Both the position numbers and the translations under genes were made by a program. A stretch of DNA of 64,000 nucleotides from Liolophura sinensis. Lineage: Eukaryota > Mollusca > Polyplacophora > Chitonida > Chitonidae. Location: NCBI RefSeq assembly GCF_032854445.1, contig NC_088302.1:47218521-47282520 (forward strand). The letters are read 5' to 3'. Numbering within the stretch: the first letter of the stretch is position 1; every line of letters begins with the position of its first letter. This document shows positions 60,101 to 64,000 of the stretch, piece by piece. The notes under the pieces are model-generated. The model was not told the DNA's origin, ran no database searches, and saw only the letters and a program-made list of their open reading frames with translations.

Positions 60101-63100
60101 CATTAGACAGACTCCATGCGAGAAACAAGTTTTTAGTGACATCGGAAAGATGCTGCATATAGGTGTACATGTACAATCCATTTCTAAAACAACCTTAAAC
60201 ACCAGTCATATGGCATATGAGCCCTATCCCTGAGAAGTTTGATCCTTTGTCATTATGGAAGAAAACCACCGGATCTAGTTTTAATCAAGTTGTGGGAAAA
60301 CATTAAAGCTTATCCGTCAATGTCCACGGGTCGTCATTCTCCGCGCCAGCTTTATCTGATATGACCGTGAAATCATCTGACCACAAGATCGATGAGTGCT
60401 GGTCATTGTAAGGGTAAGAGACCCCTCATTACAAGAGTCTGGTCATATGGAATATAATGGATTCGGAACTGATGATAAGATGGTAACGTGTGGGCATGAC
60501 ACGGAAGACAGCCTAGACGATAGGTGAAATTTGAAAGTGTATATAGTTTCATTTATCCACCATGTTAACAGTTCGAAACTTGTGATTTTTACCGGAACAT
60601 CGAGAAAAGAAAAGAAAAAGCCTTAGAATGTTTGTTTGCCATGCATAATAACGATTTTACACGATATCAGTACTTACACTAATAAACGACAGACGAACGC
60701 CAGCTTGATCGACGAATGTATAGCTTCATTCGACCTCACCCTTCTTGTATTTCTAAACTTGTTCATATCTATAACTAAAGAAAAAATGAATTTGTTTCTC
60801 AGAATAGGGAGATGTTCCTCATCATGTTTTAACCCCGCTTTACATTTCTCCAGATAACTTATTAAATCCGACATATAATGTGAATTCTTATGATGAAGAA
60901 TACTTATTAACGCTATTTTCACGTGGCATTTTCTCAGGAAATTCTGACTTTTAATTTATAGAAGTCCAGCCAATACAGATCATATACTGAGTACGTCAAA
61001 TGCATTCGCAAACTTATTCTAGTCTGCTTTGTTTACCAACAGCTGCTCGGAGGATCAGTCTAACCACGACCTAGTCCAGAAAATCGTTCCGCGGAATTGT
61101 GTCACACCGAAAATTCGAGCTATCTTGGTTTTAGAACGAGTGTCACGTAGTGATGATTAGGAAATCGATTCATGGATCAATTCGTCTTATGACAGCCAGA
61201 GCTCATGTACATGTTCCCACTGTAATATCGATTGTCACGCACAGTCGGACCAGTTAACTGGGTCGAACATGTTAATTTCAGGCCCAGAGTGAGAAATCTT
61301 TCATGAGAAGACATTTGTGCACAATTACAGGATTAAAGCTGTATAGGCCTATCGTATAAAGCCTTTCTTGGAGGAGCGTACTTTGCATTCTTCTGTCAGA
61401 CACACCTTCCGTATTTAAATTATGAGTTACGAAATCCAGTCTGGCAATTCTGTTCACGTAGCATTTATTTAGATCAGTGAACAATACTGACACATGTAAC
61501 TATTGGAAAACTGGCATACTTTTTCCGCTTATGCTCTGTAATTTAAACATAGTTAAGAAAAGTAACTATTGATTGAGTTGTTTTGATCAAATTCTGCTAA
61601 TAAATTACAATTTAACATCGGCAAATTTCGAAAACAGATTCCTGAAAAAGAAAGGTGCGCAATAAAAATACAGGGTAAATTTAAGTTTGTCAAACTTCAG
61701 GTATCAGTGTAGTGAACATTTACTTAAAATGACAAAACAGTTCTTGGTTTCGGAAAGTAATAGTTTATGAATCGGAATAGTATGTAGCATATCGCTTGTG
61801 TCGTTATGACGAAAACACAACTTGCCAACTACAACCGTGTTCTCTAGACATTTTACGGTTACATTTTAATAGCATGAAAACAAATTCCCCAAGAGAGCGT
61901 GTGAGCATCACAATCTAAAGGGTATAGTTAGGTTTGTATTATCTATTGTACAACATGGCATATTGTACCCCAGGTATTATAGAGTATTGTAGGCGAGTTC
62001 CATATGACTGGATGAACTTATCGATATAAAAAAAGTGCTACGCGCCTGAGCAGCAGGTTGTGCAATGATATATACATCGTTTTTTTGCAATACCCATTTA
62101 TGGTTTACGAGTGGTATACCAATGTCGGAGTTAATGCTTAGATTCCGAAGGTTTTTTTAAATCAAGAGTTTCCCTATGCGGATTTGATCTAAACCATTAT
62201 AAACCTAACTCTTAATACTGTATAGGTCTACATTGACTCCATGTCTCGGAGGGTTGTCTAAAATAAAGATTTCCCATAGATCAGTTTGATAAAAAACCAA
62301 TGTAAACGTAACCCCTACTACGATATGCATGGTGGTGTAGTAATATGTAGAGATTGTTACAACATCGGGGTATGAGCTGGGTAGATAGCTTCACCTCTTA
62401 CAGGCAACGCGTACATTGTGCATGCATTTTGATAAATCGGTATGGATGAGTATAGATGAAGTTTTCTTAATTCTCATCTCATCTGTCAGTGATAATACAC
62501 TGGTGAAGATTGTCGAAGAGATGAAATTATATAAATCGGTGTGATGGAAAAAAAATTACCTATTTCGACCTCTGTTTTACTAGACATTAGTGTGCAAATC
62601 GTAATACGTCAATATACGTGCTCTTTCTGATGATCTCGTAAGATGTTGTCTTATTTATCTCACCCCTCATATTCTTCATGGTTCTTCATGGATTTATCGA
62701 CGTCTTGAGCGGGGTACCAGCGTAATGAAACTTTACATCATTGTATAACACGTTGAAAAGACAACACTTGCTCCACAGAAGTGCAGCGTGTCAGTTCATC
62801 GGGTCACGTGACGTGAAATTGATCAAGGCATGTCAATTGCTCCCAGCTGCTCCTTGCCATGACGGAAGCTATAATTTACCGCAACCATATCCAGTACATC
62901 GTGTCAATCTAGCAGAACCTTTCTTTGGTATAAAACCCATTTAGCCTCTAGCAAGAGGAACTTCGTTTTTGCATAGTAATGGATTTTCTAAATCTTCTTG
63001 CGCCGACAAAATAATTACGCACGACTGCTTACTGCACGAATGTTTATTAAAACTTTGATTTAAGTTTAATGAGGTTTACGTGTAATTTAGACCGGCCAGG

Positions 63101-63439
63101 CCACTGTGCCTGTGTACAAGAGCATTGGATTTAATAACTAACAAACCGACGTCACCAAAGTACGGAACAGTCCGATTTGAAATTTTGAAGTCGATGGTTT
63201 CTGAACTGTGCAATCCCGATTGCAATGTAGCAACGCCCACCTACCGCAACATCAGTGACAAATTTAAGCGGAGACAAAAAGTTACCGCATAGTAATGAGC
63301 TCGGAGTGTTGAGAACATGGGTCGTTTATCGGCACCGGGAATTCAAAATATGGCCGCCATGTTGTTTTCATTGGCATATTGAAACAATCATAGCATACGA
63401 TGGAATAAGGCTAACTGACTGGTCACAACACTATACAAC
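60101..63439. other. Gene-free region at the right end
   Basis: No exon recognised on either strand. It holds a possible TATA promoter near 62928, a weak pair of direct repeats (62143-62290) and otherwise single-copy-looking AT-rich sequence. Confidence 0.4.
62804..62939 (+). promoter_or_regulatory. Possible TATA-type core promoter with upstream E-box/CRE-like site
   Basis: GGTCACGTGACGTGAAAT at about 62801 combines a CACGTG E-box with a TGACGTGA CRE-like site. GGTATAAAACCC at about 62927 is a strong TATA box some 120 bp downstream. No coding exon is visible immediately after it; transcription is inferred from motif spacing only. Confidence 0.3.
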
Positions 63440-63798
63440 CTGCGTGAATTGGGTGACCTAATGGTTAGAGCTCGCGCCTCGAAATCGGGAGACGCGGGAT
63501 TAAACCCAGGTCGTGTCATACCAATGACTTTAAAAATAGGACTTGTTGATGTCTCACATGGCTCTCTGTACTGTGAGGTTAATGGCAGGAAACAGGGTTA
63601 GTTGGGCCGTTGTCAATATAATGTGACGGACAGAGTGTCATGTCTGGTGTCTTCAGCATGATATTTCAGTTACAGCACTTTGGCGAATTGAATTCACATT
63701 ATATGTACACACACTAATGACTCCTCCACGAGGTAAAATATTCTTGATTACGACGTAAAACACCAATGAAATAAAATAAATGAATAAAATAAATAAAT
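63440..63798 (+). mobile_element. tRNA-derived SINE, family 2, near full length
   Basis: The head GGGTGACCTAATGGTTAGAG is A-box-like, and GCGGGATTAAACCCAGGTCG is B-box-like, in tRNA-like spacing. A ~200-bp body unlike family 1 follows. The 3' end AAAATATTCTTGATTACGAC and the AAATAAA tail resemble the family-1 tail, suggesting that both use the same LINE partner. Confidence 0.8.
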
Positions 63799-64000
63799 CG
63801 ATTTTAAGACTTTGTTGATCACAGACATTTTTTTGCATGTCTAGGCCTATACTTGTTCTATCCTTCACTCTGTTGCTTTGTATACATGTATATCAGCTTA
63901 ATAGGTCTTGTATTTTAATAGTTTAGTGAACTAGTGCTTCGTCCTACTGATTGTATATCTTGTCTGAAATAACATTTTTAAATATATTAACCGAATATGT

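Noticed and set aside
62143-62290. Two weak ~70-bp direct repeats (TCCGAAGGTTTTTTTAAATC and TCGGAGGGTTGTCTAAAATA)
   Set aside because: Similarity is low (about two thirds by eye) in AT-rich sequence; too weak to call as a feature without alignment statistics.
63440-63520. A functional tRNA gene
   Set aside because: The A- and B-box-like head continues into a SINE body and tail, and no clean acceptor stem closes; it is the 5' end of a SINE.

Overview
This is AT-rich animal nuclear DNA. All recognisable genes are intron-rich and split by GT-AG introns, and the introns and spacers are full of tRNA-derived SINEs, minisatellites and DNA-transposon remnants. The SINE tails and the divergence of the proteins suggest a lophotrochozoan, most likely a mollusc; the species cannot be named from sequence alone. 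No prokaryotic, organellar or CRISPR signal was seen.

Layout. (1) 1-9015, plus strand: the last ten exons of a FREM2-type FRAS1/FREM extracellular-matrix gene, ending in a transmembrane segment and a PDZ-ligand tail. (2) 9016-15707: a spacer between convergent genes with SINE insertions and a 59-bp tandem repeat. (3) 15708-29421, minus strand: complete nicalin (NCLN), 14 exons, 559 aa. (4) 31999-40209, minus strand: complete SRFBP1/BUD22 family gene, 7 exons, 503 aa. (5) 43339-49472, minus strand: complete SLC25A46, 10 exons, 412 aa. (6) 49612-58531, plus strand: complete ADAL/MAPDA (N6-methyl-AMP deaminase), 8 exons, 357 aa, head-to-head with SLC25A46 across about 140 bp. (7) 58532-64000: mostly gene-free, with one weak first-exon candidate, a possible TATA promoter and a full-length SINE of a second family. 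For the four complete genes, exon phases join without a break from start to stop.

The genes do not form one pathway. FREM2 acts in basement membrane, NCLN in the ER multipass translocon, SRFBP1 in the nucleus/nucleolus, SLC25A46 on the outer mitochondrial membrane and ADAL in cytosolic modified-nucleotide clean-up. The only regulatory link seen is the compact divergent SLC25A46/ADAL promoter.

The most unusual structure is in NCLN intron 8. The 3' splice site of exon 9 and its first ~15 codons have been tandemly copied five more times, leaving a ladder of decayed pseudo-acceptors upstream of the real exon. Other structures include a THAP-bearing DNA-transposon fossil with 20-bp inverted ends (ADAL intron 3), a solo LTR inserted in a SINE (ADAL intron 5), a fold-back element in NCLN intron 1, a long-TIR MITE in SRFBP1 intron 1, and a 32-bp minisatellite that leaves all three minus-strand frames open.
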